64,000 nt of DNA from Stomoxys calcitrans (Eukaryota; Arthropoda; Insecta; Diptera; Muscidae): the NCBI RefSeq assembly GCF_963082655.1, contig NC_081553.1, positions 126,633,736 to 126,697,735 of the forward strand. The letters run 5' to 3'. A model generated the notes under the pieces. That model made no database searches and was not told the origin of the DNA. It worked only from the letters and a program-made list of their open reading frames with translations. Positions 46,080-56,896 of this stretch are shown piece after piece. The stretch's first letter is position 1. Each line of letters starts with the position of its first letter. A program made the translations under genes and the position numbers.

Positions 46080-46600
46080 AACACTTTTTTTTAGTTTAGA
46101 TCTCAATACAACTCCCTGCAAACAGACTAACTTAGACATACCACAGGAATAGGAGTAGGAAGATGTATTCTAGTTCATATCGTTAAACCAACCAGATATG
46201 TAGCTTTAAAAAACCTAATACTCTGCAAGTGTTCATATCCGCTGATTGCAATCAAACAGTGGCCTCTCATGACGGACACAATGACTGAGACCTATGTCTA
46301 GCCAACGAACGCAAAATTGTGAACTTATTCAGGTCTAGATTGGGCCACATAATATTGGAGCGTTCATTGCCCCGAATTTGTGACAATCTATAATCCGTTG
46401 TTTGGCCATTTCTCGGTGTTTTTGCTTATATGTCGCTACAGACATATCACAAATTTAAGTTCCCTGGAATGTGCAAGGTAATTCCTAGTCTTGTAAGATC
46501 ATTTGCTCTACAACTCCCTGGAATATATCTGTGGATCGGTATTCAAATCCGTTGAATTTTAAACCGTCCGGTCATCTCAACGAGAGATTTGCGAAACTTT
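46080..46600 (+). repeat. Dispersed repeat of unknown family, copy 2
   Basis: It resembles 43246-43420 and continues further, with phrases such as CCAACGAACGCAAAATTGTG, GATTGGGCCACATAATATTG and TTATATGTCGCTACAGAC. It ends where a HINE-B begins. There is no open frame and no obvious termini. Confidence 0.45.
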
Positions 46601-46607
46601 TAAATTC

Positions 46608-47795
46608 AAAACAAGTAAAAAGGTGTTAAGTTCGGCCGGGCCGAACTTTGGATACCCACCAAATCGGGTATTTATGTAAACCACTTTCTATCAAAATCCG
46701 GTGAAAATTGCATACCTCATGCCCCATAGCAGCTATATGGAAATATGTTTCGATTTGGACCAAATACTAATAAGAACAAGACATTGTTCAATTGTGTATA
46801 ATAAAATATTGATCTTTTAAGTAGCTATATCTAAAAATAAACCGATCTGAGCCATATACGATATGGATGTCGAAAAGCCAAACATAAGTCACTGTGTCAA
46901 ATTTCAGTGAAATCGGATTAGAAATGAGTCTATATGGCAGCTACATCCAAATCTGGACCGATTTGGGCCAAGTTGCTGAAAAATGTCGAAGAGCCTAACA
47001 CAACTCACTGTCCCAAATTTCGGCGAAATCGGACAATAAATGCGCCTATTAAGGACCCAAAACCTTAAATCGAGAGATCGGTCAGGGTTAGATTTAAGAA
47101 AGGTGTCAAAATGGCCTAACACAATTTACTGTTTCAAATTCCAGCGACATCGGATAATAATTGTGGCTTTTATGGGCCTAAGACCCTATATCGGAGGATC
47201 GGTATATATGGCAGCTATATCCAAATATTGACCGATCTGGGCCAAATTGAATAAAGATGTCGCAGGGCCTAACACAACTCACTGTCCCAAATTTCAGCGA
47301 CATCGGATAATAAATGTGGTTTTTATGGACCTTAGACCATAAATGGGAGAATCGGTGTATATGCAGCTATATTCAAATCTGGACCGATGTGGTCCAAATT
47401 AACAAAGAATGTCGAAGGGCCTTACATAACTCACTGTCCCAAATTTCGCGACATCGGACAATAGATGCGCCTTTTATAGGCCCAAAGTCTTAAATCGTGA
47501 GATCGGTCTATATGGCAGCTATATCAAAATTTGAACCGATCAGGGCCAAATTAAGAAAGATGTGGAAGGACCTAATACAATTCACTGTCCCAAATTTCAG
47601 CTACATCGGATAGTAAATGTGGCTTTTATGGGCCTAAGACTCTAAATTGGCGGATTCCAACAGATAGACGGACGGACATGGCTAGTTAGGCTTAGATTTT
47701 TATGCTGATAATAGGGTCGGAAATGGATGTTTCTATGTGTTGCAAACGGAATGATAAAACGAATATTCCCTCATCCTTCGGTGGTGTGTATAAAA
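46608..47795 (-). mobile_element. Full-length HINE-B, minus orientation
   Basis: The 3' end (AAACAAGTAAAAAGGTG, GTTCGGCCGGGCCGAA, CACCAAATCGGG) is followed by about six B-type units. The inverted 5' region comes next: GACGGACGGACATGGC, a decayed core and CCTCATCCTTCGGTGGTGTG. The (TA)n part has been lost. Confidence 0.8.
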
Positions 47796-47945
47796 AATGG
47801 AAAGACATGAGTGGGAGTGAATCGAAACGTTCGGAAGCTAGAAAGTTTGAAAATTCTACCAAAGTACTAAACATCAAACCGACGCTTTGGTATAGGTCCA
47901 GTTAAAATAGTCAAGAACCTTTGCGAACCGTTCACCGTACATTGG

Positions 47946-48042
47946 AGCAGCAAATCGTGCTAAGTTCGGCCGGGCCGAATTTTGGGTACCCGCTACCATG
48001 GACTAAAAATTTATACAAACTAAATTTCGTTAAAGGGCATAA
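47946..48042 (-). repeat. HINE 3'-end remnant
   Basis: ATCGTGCTAAGTTCGGCCGG, GCCGAATTTTGGGTACCCGC and TACCATGG form an isolated inverted 3' end of about 60 bp. No array follows, and a plus-oriented HINE-A starts at 48043. Confidence 0.6.
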
Positions 48043-48118
48043 TTATACCCTCCACCATAGGATGGGGGTATATTATTTTCGTCATTCTAACTACTCGAAA
48101 TATTCGTCTGAGACCCCA
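48043..48118 (+). mobile_element. HINE-A 5' end, outer element around a Helitron
   Basis: TTATACCCTCCACCATAGGA, TATTCGTCTGAGACCCCA, then the Helitron. The rest of the (TA)n core resumes at 49879 (TAAGGTATATATATTCTTG), so the Helitron sits in CCCCA^TAAAG of the HINE core. Confidence 0.85.
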
Positions 48119-49878
48119 TCTTATATATAAAAATCAATTTGTGTTTGTTTGTAGGTTTGTTTGTTTGTTTGTTTGTTTGTATGTTTGTATGTTTGTGTGT
48201 TCCTTATAGACTCAGAAACGGCTGAACCGATTTTCTTGAAATTTTCACAGATGGTACATAATGATCCCGTGGTGGAAATAGGGTACTACATTTTTTGATA
48301 TCTGAAGGGGGGGGGGGACCCTCCCCCTAACCCTAAATTTCAGAAACGCCAGATCTCGGAGATAGGTGGCGCGATTTAAGCGAAATTTTGTGTGCTCTCA
48401 TATAGTACCCTAAAATTAAAAATTTGATATCCAAATTTCGGATCGGGTACCTAGGTGGGCCGCCCCACCCTAAAACCTACCAAACATATATTTAGACCAA
48501 TCACGACAATATGGGACTCATAATGAAAGGTATTAAGAATAAGAAAACGTATCTGATATCCATTTGTCGAACCAAGTGCTAGGGGGACCACCCCAAGCCC
48601 CAAAACACCCCTAAATCGGACATGTTTACCGACCATGGCAATATGGGACTCAAATTAAAGGTATTTGCGAGTAGAATACGAATATGATATCTAAATGTGT
48701 GACCACATTTTTGGGGGTCCACGCCTTCCCCAAAACACCCCCCACTTCCCCCAAACAGGACTTATTTATTGACCATGGGAATATGGGGCTTCAATAAAAG
48801 GTATTTGAGTGTAGAATTAGAATCTGATATCCAAATATGGGACCAAGTGTTTGGGGGCCGCCTCTCCCCAAAAACATCACCCAAAGGGGACAAATTTACG
48901 ACCATAGCAATATGGGGCTCAAATGAAAGGTCTTTGGTGGTAAAGCACGAATCTGATATAAATATTTGGGAAAAGTGTTTATGGGCAACTTTTGCAATAA
49001 GGAGTTTAAATGAGATTAGAAAACGAATTTGATATCCAATTCTGAGGGCAATGGCAATATGGTAAAATGATATATATATATATATATATATATGAGAATA
49101 GAGCACGTTGCTGATATATTTTCAGGGCTTAGAATTTGGGGGACCACCCCACTCTCCAAAACACCTCTAAATCGGGCATATTTACCGACCATGACAATGT
49201 GCGGCTTGAATTAAAGGTATTGGGGGGTAGGGCATGAATTGATACACACTTTCGGGACCAATTTTCTAGGGTCTACCTCTTTCCCGAAATAGACCACAAA
49301 CAGCAATTTTTTAGTGACCATCGCATTATGGGGCTCAAATAGAGGTATTTCGAAGTAGAATACGAATTTGATATCCAAATGTAGGGCCATGTATTTAGGA
49401 CATCACCCCTTTCCCAAAACACCCCGCAAAGGGAAAAAATTTTTCGACCATGCCAATATGTGGTTCAAATGAAAGGTATTTGAGATTAGAAAACGAATTT
49501 GATAACCAATTTTGGGGTCATGTGTTTGGGGGACACCTCATCCTGTAAACTCCTCTTCAGCCTATGGCTATATGGGGAGACCACATCTCCCCCGAAAACA
49601 CCCCTTAATCAGACATCATGAGAATATCAGGCTGAAATGAAGAATTTTTAGAATGGAGTACATCTTACGTCCAAACTTAAATTCGTAGACCAATAAAGAT
49701 CATATGGGATTCAGACAAAGGCACTTATATTGTTAAACTGTTAGTCAAGCGATATACTATTTTCATAGCATGATTTTTCACTAAAAGATCTTTAATTGTC
49801 GAAAATAAATATTCCATGGAAACTTTTGTTCCATATAAAGTAAAAGAAGGCGCAGCGGAGCGGGCCCAGGTCAGCTAG
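48119..49878 (+). mobile_element. Complete non-autonomous Helitron
   Basis: The 5' TC (TCTTATATATAAAAATC) follows an A, and the 3' CTAG at 49875-49878 precedes a T, as Helitron A^T insertion predicts. A GC-rich hairpin region (GCGCAGCGGAGCGGGCCC) lies about 10 bp before CTAG. The interior holds the conserved 5' segment, about nine degenerate repeat units and a CCATGGAAACTTTTGTTCC segment near the end. At 1760 bp it carries no Rep/helicase frame and would depend on an autonomous partner. Confidence 0.88.
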
Positions 49879-50325
49879 TAAGGTATATATATTCTTGATA
49901 GTCGTGACATTTTATGTCGATTTAGCCTTGTCCGTTCTTCCGTGCGTCTGTCCGTCGAAAGCATGCTAACTTTCGAAGGAGAAGGAAATTCTGCACAAGT
50001 ACATCTTATTGTGTAGATCGGTTGGGATTGTAAATGGGCCATACCGGTCAATGTTTTGATATAGCTGCCCTATAAACCGATCTTGGGTTTTGACTTCTTG
50101 AGCCTGTAGAGAGCGCAATTCTTAAACGATTGGAATGAACTTTTGCACGAAGTGTTTTTTCATGATATTCAATAATTGTGCCAAGTATGGTTCAAATCGG
50201 TACATAACCTGGTATAGCTGCCACATAAACCGAATTTTGGACTACGTTTTTCGTTAGAATATTCAACAACTGTGCCAAATATGATTAAAATCGGTAAATA
50301 ACCCGATATAGCTGCCATATAAATT
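49879..50325 (+). mobile_element. HINE-A core and array after the Helitron
   Basis: The core TATATATTCTTGATAGTCG, a diverged GTCY tract, AAGCATGCTAACTTTCGAAG and three A-type units. The array passes directly into B-type units at about 50325. Confidence 0.8.
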
Positions 50326-50785
50326 TGGATATAGCTGCCATATAGACCGATCTCTCGATTTAAGGTTTTGGTGCTATAAAAGGCGCATTTATTGTCCGAT
50401 GTCGCCGAAATTCGGAACAGTTTGTTGTGTTAGGCTCTTTGACATTTTTCTGAAATTTGGCCAAAATCGGTCCAGACTTGGATATAGCTGCCATATAAAC
50501 CGATATCTCGATTTAAAGTCTTGGGCCCATAAAAGGCGCATTTATAACCCGATTTCACTGAAATTTTACTCTGTTACTTATGTTAGGCTTTTCGACATCT
50601 TTTTCGTATATGGTTCAGATCGGATTAGATATAGCTACTAAAAAGACCAATGTTTTGTTATACACAATTGATCAATGACTTGTTCTTGTTAGTATTTGGT
50701 CCAAATCGGATAATTTTTCACCGGATTTTGACGAAAGGTGGTTTACATATATACCCGAGGTGGTGGGTATCAAAAGTTCGGCTCC
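50326..50785 (+). mobile_element. HINE-B array and 3' end joined to the HINE-A
   Basis: The switch lies in GCTGCCATATAAATTTGGATATAG, where an A-type core is followed by the B-type lead-in to the next core. Two B-type units and a B-type 3' end follow (TTTTCACCGGATTTTGACGA, CGAGGTGGTGGGTATC, AAGTTCGGC). The final palindrome is truncated. Confidence 0.8.
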
Positions 50786-52575
50786 TTACTTTAAGACGAA
50801 TATTTATCTACTTGAATTTATTTTAAACATTTCCAGATTATCTGGCGGATGGCTTCATTGAAATTAGGCGGAGGAGATCCTGCGGCTGTTTGCATTTAAT
50901 TTAAATCAATTGGCAATTATAGGGAAATCACAACGCAAATGGCAAGCACATTCAATTCTAAAGATTCTGGGAAAATAATCTGAAAGAAGCCTATTGTCGA
51001 TATTTCATCATTTTTGTTTTGTCCTAATACAACGTATCAATTTCAATAGAAATTTGTATTCATACTAACTTTGAAATTTCACAAGCATGTCGAATTCTAA
51101 TGACAATTTATTACCCATACTTTCGCTTTGATAAAAAATAAAAAAAAAACATTTCGCATTTTGCAATGACACTGATGGGATGAGCTGACAGAGAGGCAGC
51201 ATAATTTCGAGGTAATTTCTCTTCATATTGCAAAGGACCTCTTATAATGTGTCTTACAAAAAGGCATTAAAACTTTGCTGTTTTCTTATTTTTTTGTTGT
51301 TGTTTTGTTTTGCGTCCTTATTACTCAAAAGTCATTACTGTCTCGTTAAAAACTCATAAATAACTGCAATAAAAAGTTAGCTTCAATTTAGGAGTCTCTC
51401 TGCTGTTGATTGAATCCTGCTCGAAGCTCTTGAGTTATGTGACCAAAACTCCTCTTCATTATTGACTGGGGCCTCCCTGAAAGAAATTTGGAACTTTCAA
51501 AGAGTTTTTTTCTTCTGTTTTTTTCGGCAAACAAAACAAAAAGGTTAAAGATTTCATTAAGAAAAATTTCCTAAATTGTCAATTACCCAGCCCTTGGAGA
51601 CTATAGCGCAGCAAGAGAACGAACGAACGAATGAAGAAGCTATTATCAACAGGGGCATTGCCGCAACTCTGCCAATAAATATGAGTTTAATATGGATTTT
51701 CATCTAAATATTTTAATCTTTTTTATGATGAAACTGTTTATATTTATGATGTTGACAAGAGCCAACAATTGTCTTTGTCGTCGTCCTTTGCTTTTTTTGT
51801 TCTTCGGTCTCCTACTCCTCTTCCTTCTGCCACTTGAGGGGCAACAGTTTGCCGACAAACAACAACAGCAACAACAGGCTGTGGAACATCATCCCCCCTC
51901 ACGTAAATGTGGCAGATGTGACATTTTCTAGAAAGGCAAGCAAAAGAAAGGACCACCTCCACCCACACTACCACCAAAAATAAGCGTCCTGTGTCGTTGT
52001 AGGCATTTCTCTATATCTTTTTATCATGGACCGTCTAAGTGGCTGTTTTGTATGGAGCACAGACTACGTCAATAGGGGAGATCATAATGTTGATGATGAT
52101 GACGGTATTATGCAAGATAAATACTTGGATAAGAAATATCTTCCTCTTGGTCAAAATCGCCAGAAAATTGGAAGGGAGTTGGTGGCATTCAAACATTCAA
52201 GTCTAAAAGTACGAGTTGATGATACAATGAACACTTGAACAACTTTTTTATTTGAAACGCAGAAGAAAGCCATACCCTCAAGACGGAAGCTACGGTGGCT
52301 TCATTCATCACCACCACAGGAGAGACCAAGAAATTTGACATTTGTTGCAAAAGATGTCCTTTTAAATGGATAAATCCATTTTGGTTAATATTTTACATTT
52401 CTCTCTTAAACTCGTTGTTGTTGTTTGTTATTGTTTAATTTATAGTCCCCCACAGTAACTGTGACGTTTAGCTTTTATGAGCACAAAATAGGCTATGGTC
52501 TACTAAAATATGCATAAAAATACTTCTTTTAATTTTGGATATTCAATTGTGGGTTGCAGTTTTTAATTCGGGTCG
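50786..52575. other. Low-repeat region
   Basis: No exon recognised. An open frame at 51692-51931 has a hydrophobic stretch and a glutamine run from a CAA/CAG microsatellite (about 51855-51877), but nothing supports it as a gene. Several T-rich and GTT-rich runs are present. Confidence 0.4.
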
Positions 52576-52579
52576 AGCA

Positions 52580-53446
52580 ATAAAAAAATTGGAAAAAAGC
52601 GTTAAGTTCGGTTGGGCCGAACTTTGGATACCCACCACCTCGAGTATATATGTAAACCACCTTTAATCCAAATTCGGTGAAAATTGCATACCATATACCC
52701 AATAGCAGTTATATCGAAATATGATCCGATTTGGACCAAATACTAATAAGTACAAGTCATTGTTCAATTGTGTATAGCAAAATATTGGTCTTTTTAGTAG
52801 CTATATCTAGAAATAAACCGATCTGAACCATATACAACATGGATGTCGAAAAGCCTAACATGAGTCACTGTGTCAAATTTCAGTGAAATCGGATTACAAA
52901 TGCGCCTTTTATGTGGCCAGGACTTTCAATCGAGATATCGGTCAATATGGCAGCTATATCCAAACCTTGATCAATCTAGACCAAATTGCAGAAATATGTG
53001 ACGAAGAATGTCGAAGGGCCTAACACAACTCCCTGTCCCAAATTTCAGCAAAATCGGATAATAAATGTGGCTTTTATGGGCCTAAGACCCTAAATCGGAG
53101 GATCGGTCTATATGGCAGCTATAACCAAATCTGAACCGATCAGGGCCAAATTATCGAAGGATGTCGAAGGATCTAACACAACTCACTGTCCCAAATTTAG
53201 CAAAATCGGATAATAAATGTGGCTTTTATGGGTCCAAGACCTTAAATCGGAGGATAGTTTTTTATGGCAGCTATAACCTAATTTGAACCGATCAGGGCCA
53301 AATAAGCGAAGGATGTCGAAGGGCCTAACACAACTCACTGTCCCAAATTTAGCAAAATCAGATAATAATTGTGGCTTTTATGGGTCCAAGACCTTAAATC
53401 GGAGGATAAGTCTTTATGGCAGCTATACCCAATTCTGGATCTACGT
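52580..53446 (-). mobile_element. HINE-B 3' end and array, minus orientation
   Basis: The 3' end (AAGCGTTAAGTTCGG, ATACCCACCACCTCGAG, GTAAACCACCTTTAATCC) is followed by about five B-type units. A mariner derivative interrupts it at 53448. Three adjacent units near 53000-53430 are very similar to each other. Confidence 0.8.
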
Positions 53447-53447
53447 A

Positions 53448-53656
53448 TTGGATTGCCCAAAAAGTAATTGCGGATTTTTTAAAAGAAAGTAAATTCATTT
53501 TTAATAAAACTTAGAATGAACTTTAATCAAATATACTTTTTATATACTTTCTTTCTAAAGCAAGCTAAAAGTAACAGCTGATAACTGACAAGCTGTGAAA
53601 AAATTTGTCAACGCCGACTATATGAAAAATCCGCAATTACTTTTTGGGCAACCCAA
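53448..53656 (-). mobile_element. Short mariner derivative (MITE-like), complete
   Basis: Both terminal repeats are present (TTGGATTGCCCAAAAAGTA and its partner ending GGGCAACCCAA), flanked by TA at 53446-53447 and 53657-53658. At 209 bp it consists of just the two ends of the mariner at 43425. Confidence 0.85.
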
Positions 53657-53905
53657 TACATTTATATGGGAGCGATATCTGAATATGAACCGATATTTAT
53701 GCACAGCAATGCCTGGAGTCCTTTGTGCTAGATTTCATGTGAATCGGTTAACAAATGACAACTTTACTGCAATATTAGTCCAAATCATACGAACAAATAC
53801 ACAGAATCTATATTCAAATCTGAACCGATTTGACCAAAATCCACACGTATTGTGCTAGTCGTAGAAGAAAGCGTAGAGCAGAGATTTTAGACGATCGGTA
53901 GATAA
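53657..53905 (-). repeat. Diverged HINE-type units
   Basis: TTATATGGGAGCGATATCTG, AATATGAACCGATATTTATG and ATGTGAATCGGTTAACAAAT are HINE-like phrases in minus orientation that fit neither A nor B well. Similar wording recurs at 61230-61480. Confidence 0.5.
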
Positions 53906-53913
53906 ATGAGATT

Positions 53914-54325
53914 GCAACAAGTAAAAAGGCTTTAAGTTCGGCCGGGCCGAACTTTGGATACCTACCACCTTCCTCACAATCCGGTGAACATTGGATAACT
54001 TAAGCACACAAATTCGGCACGGACATTGAGTGGTCTAATATATATGTCACTATTCAATTTTGTAGAACAAAATATTGGTCTTTTTTGCAGATATATCCAA
54101 TTATAAATCGATCTGAACCATATTAAGGTCGGATATCGTGAGGCTCAGAAAAACGCACTGTTTCAAATTTCAGCGAAATCGGATAATAAATGAAGCTTTT
54201 ATAGGCTTCAGTCCCCTTATCGGCAGATCGGTCTATATGGCAGTTATATCTAAATATAGTCCGATAAGAACCATATTTAGAACCGTTTTTATGGCCTTCT
54301 GACCCTTTATAGGGAGATTGATCTA
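53914..54325 (-). mobile_element. HINE-B 3' end with two units
   Basis: CAACAAGTAAAAAGGC, GTTCGGCCGGGCCGAA and CCTACCACC give a complete 3' end, followed by about two diverged B-type units. A LINE fragment cuts the element at about 54325. Confidence 0.75.
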
Positions 54326-55005
54326 TATTGGCTTGTGTTTCCGGGTAATGTGTACCAACGAGTGGTTCTAGTGTTTCCTCACTACACATTGTTCATACAA
54401 TCTCTGTCATCTGAATATACCCCATCGTAATAGGTCTCGTGTATAGGATCTTCCTTAGCCTAGACGCCTCAGATGTATCCTCCACGGAGCTGCAGAATTC
54501 CACCCAAGATTTGTTCTGAACATTTCTTAGCTCGTCCTTGTTGCTCAACCGTATAGACGTCCCAATCGTGTTTTGCCCTTGTGGCTTTCGCTGTGTTGAA
54601 AAGTTTTCTGCAGTCCTTCCTTAGACCAAGCAGTTCTGGGGTTCACCATGGCGGTCGCTGTATGCACCTTGACTTGTCACTAGCACATGCTGACACAAGC
54701 GAGTCATTCAGGGCCTTTTTGATCCGCTGGACCATTATGTCTATATCCTCCACAGTTTCCACTTCCTTTTCTGGTCTGGTCTATCCCTATCTTCCTTTCT
54801 TCTGTTTAGGCGAGGGACTACTTCTGCAGTATTATTCCCAAGGCTAAAACTAAAATACCCATGATCAGAGAAGCTGTGGTCACCCAACACTTCCCAGTCG
54901 CATATCCTTCTGCTTAGATCTTACGATACAAAGGTAACATCTAGTACCTCCTGCCTGTTCCTGGTAAGTTTTATGTTAAAGTTTCTAAGTTTAAGCAAAT
55001 CTGTC
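54326..55005 (-). pseudogene. LINE fragment: endonuclease end and linker
   Basis: This is a decayed piece of a non-LTR retrotransposon ORF2 on the minus strand. Read from about 54980 down, it shows EVLDVTFVS, CDWEVLGDHSFSDHGYFSF (the SDH-type motif at the end of an AP-like endonuclease), PWWTPELLGLRKDC-like residues, and a linker ending in CSEETLEPLVGTHYPE. Reading it needs several frame changes and it contains stops. The polymerase domain is absent, so it is a dead internal fragment. This wording is typical of I/LOA-group LINEs of flies; I cannot fix the clade. The fragment at 62098-62815 carries later domains and could derive from a related family. Confidence 0.7.
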
Positions 55006-55784
55006 CTGCAAAACTTTTTTATAATATTAGGCAAATAAATACAGCCATTTGATTTGAATATTTTGGTTGCTTCGGTGTACAATTAAATTTTTTAGGTCTT
55101 CCATTGCTGGTAGCAATAAAGGACCCTTTACAGCATAGCCTCACTCATTCCCTGCAAAACTTCACATTTTAATTCCCTGCTGGGTACACTGCAGGATAGA
55201 TTGCGGCCAACTACATAGACGAGCTCTCCTTCTTTGGACCCTTTCCATTATGACTTTTGTCGCATAAAACATTTTAAACTTTGACAAATATTATTATGGC
55301 ATAAGTATTCCCTATTTTGCCTTTGCATACATTTTCACTCTGTGGTGTTTTTGTTTGCGGGGATCGTTTTCTTTCATTTTGAGGCATTTTCAAGTAAACA
55401 GTTTTTAATAAAGTCGAAAAAACTAAAACTGTTATGTGGCCTTAAATAGCTCAAGAGGGGACACGTTATTATGCGTGGGTATGTGTGTGTGTGGCACAAA
55501 AGGAAAATATCGCAAATGCTGGCAACCGCCCTTTGGCGTCAGCAGGAGCGCGTATAAACTGCTCGTTATTGGAAGGCCGGGCGGCCGGACCGCCGCATTC
55601 TAAGGGTTTTATTTCCACTGGACTTGTTGTTTTATTATTATCTGCATAAATTGACAACGATGGCCACGGCAAAGGCTGTTAAACGGAATCATTTTGGAAC
55701 CTCAACTTTTTGTGTCCACTTTTTTCTCATTGTTGTCATCCTTCGCATACTCTTTATTACGACACCACTAGAGGTGTGCTCGTG
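55006..55784. other. Low-repeat region
   Basis: No repeat family or exon recognised. A short (GT)n run lies near 55480-55495. Confidence 0.4.
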
Positions 55785-56001
55785 AGTCGTCAGTTCTCGT
55801 GTCAAGCGTGAGTCACGTGATTCGTGAGTTAGATCCAAATCCAATCACGTGATCGTGCTTGACTTTGATAGAATTAAAATTCTTCGTGTGAGAGTGTGAG
55901 TGACACTAATCATGACTTACTTGACACTCACGACTCAATAGACACTCACGACTCACGCGACGCTCACAAACTCACGAGACACTCACGAGACAAAATCACG
56001 T
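55785..56001. repeat. GTGAGTC/GACTCAC cluster
   Basis: Many copies of CGTGAGT-like words fill the left half, and their inverse (ACTCACG) fills the right half, so the cluster can fold on itself. It includes three perfect TCACGTGA palindromes (55813-55820, 55845-55852, 55996-56003). It directly abuts the 3' end of a HINE-C. A comparable cluster lies at 59805-59970. Confidence 0.7.
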
Positions 56002-56888
56002 GAAAGGCAAAAGTCGGGCGGAACTGGCTATATAATACCCTACACCACCGAGTCTACGTAATACCTTTAATATATAGCACTTATATCCAAATTTAGTCTG
56101 ACTTTAATCTTGCATACCTATTGAAATATCGTACCTTTTACGATTTTCTTACGATGGTACGAAAATTGTGGCTTCTACAGCCTTAAAAGTCGAAACGCAT
56201 AAAAGATATATATTGGAGTTTTATCTAAATCTGATTCCATTTTGCACACGTATTGGGATGTCAATTCAAAAATCTCATGAAAAATTTTATAGAGATCGGA
56301 CCAAAATTTTAGCTACTACAGCCGTAAAAGCTATATATGGGAACTTTACTAAATCTGTTTCGATTTTGGTGAAATTTTTTGCACGTAGTGCGAACGTCAC
56401 CTACAAAATTTTGTAAGGATGGGACCAAAATTGTGGCTAATTCAGCTTTAAATGGGCATATCGTATGAAAGATATATATGGGAGCTATAACTAAATCTGG
56501 ACCGTTTTTTTCCAAAATCAACAGCGTTCGTCCTTGGACCAAAAAAGAGACTTTTGCTAAAGTTTGTGAAAATCGGACAACAAATGCGACCTGTACCATG
56601 ATTACAAGAATACATGGACAGACAGACGGACCGACAGCGTTCATCCTTGGACCAAAAAAGAGATTTTGCGAAAGGTTGTGAAAATCGGACAACAAATGCG
56701 ACCTGTACCTTGATTACAAGAATACATGGACAGACAGACGGACCGACAGACATAGCTAAATCGAATCAGGAAGTGATTCTAAGCCGATCGGTATACTTAT
56801 CAATGGGTCTAACTCGTTTCCTTTTTGCGTTGCAAGCAAATGCAGAATTCTATAGTTCCCTGTACCACAGTGGTGGTGTAGGGTATAA
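56002..56888 (-). mobile_element. Full-length HINE-C, minus orientation
   Basis: The 3' end (GAAAGGCAAAAGTCGGGCGG, TAATACCCTACACCACCGAG) is followed by units with AAAATTTTAGCTACTACAGC and CTATATATGGGAACTTTAC. The inverted GTCY tract is next (GACAGACAGACGGACCGAC), then AAATCGAATCAGGAAGTGAT and the inverted 5' end CCACAGTGGTGGTGTAGGG. Its unit sequence differs from A and B. The element is bounded by the GTGAG cluster on one side and a HINE-A on the other. Confidence 0.75.
56518..56757 (-). repeat. Tandem duplication of about 118 bp in HINE-C
   Basis: Two nearly identical copies run from CAGCGTTCGTCCTTGGACC or CAGCGTTCATCCTTGGACC to GACAGACAGACGGACCGACA. Each contains one GTCY tract, so this HINE-C carries two. 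Confidence 0.85.
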
Positions 56889-56896
56889 AAAATAAC

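Noticed and set aside
51692..51931. Possible secreted or membrane protein with a hydrophobic stretch and glutamine run
   Set aside because: The hydrophobic part comes from T-rich DNA and the glutamines from a CAA/CAG microsatellite; an overlapping frame exists on the other strand.
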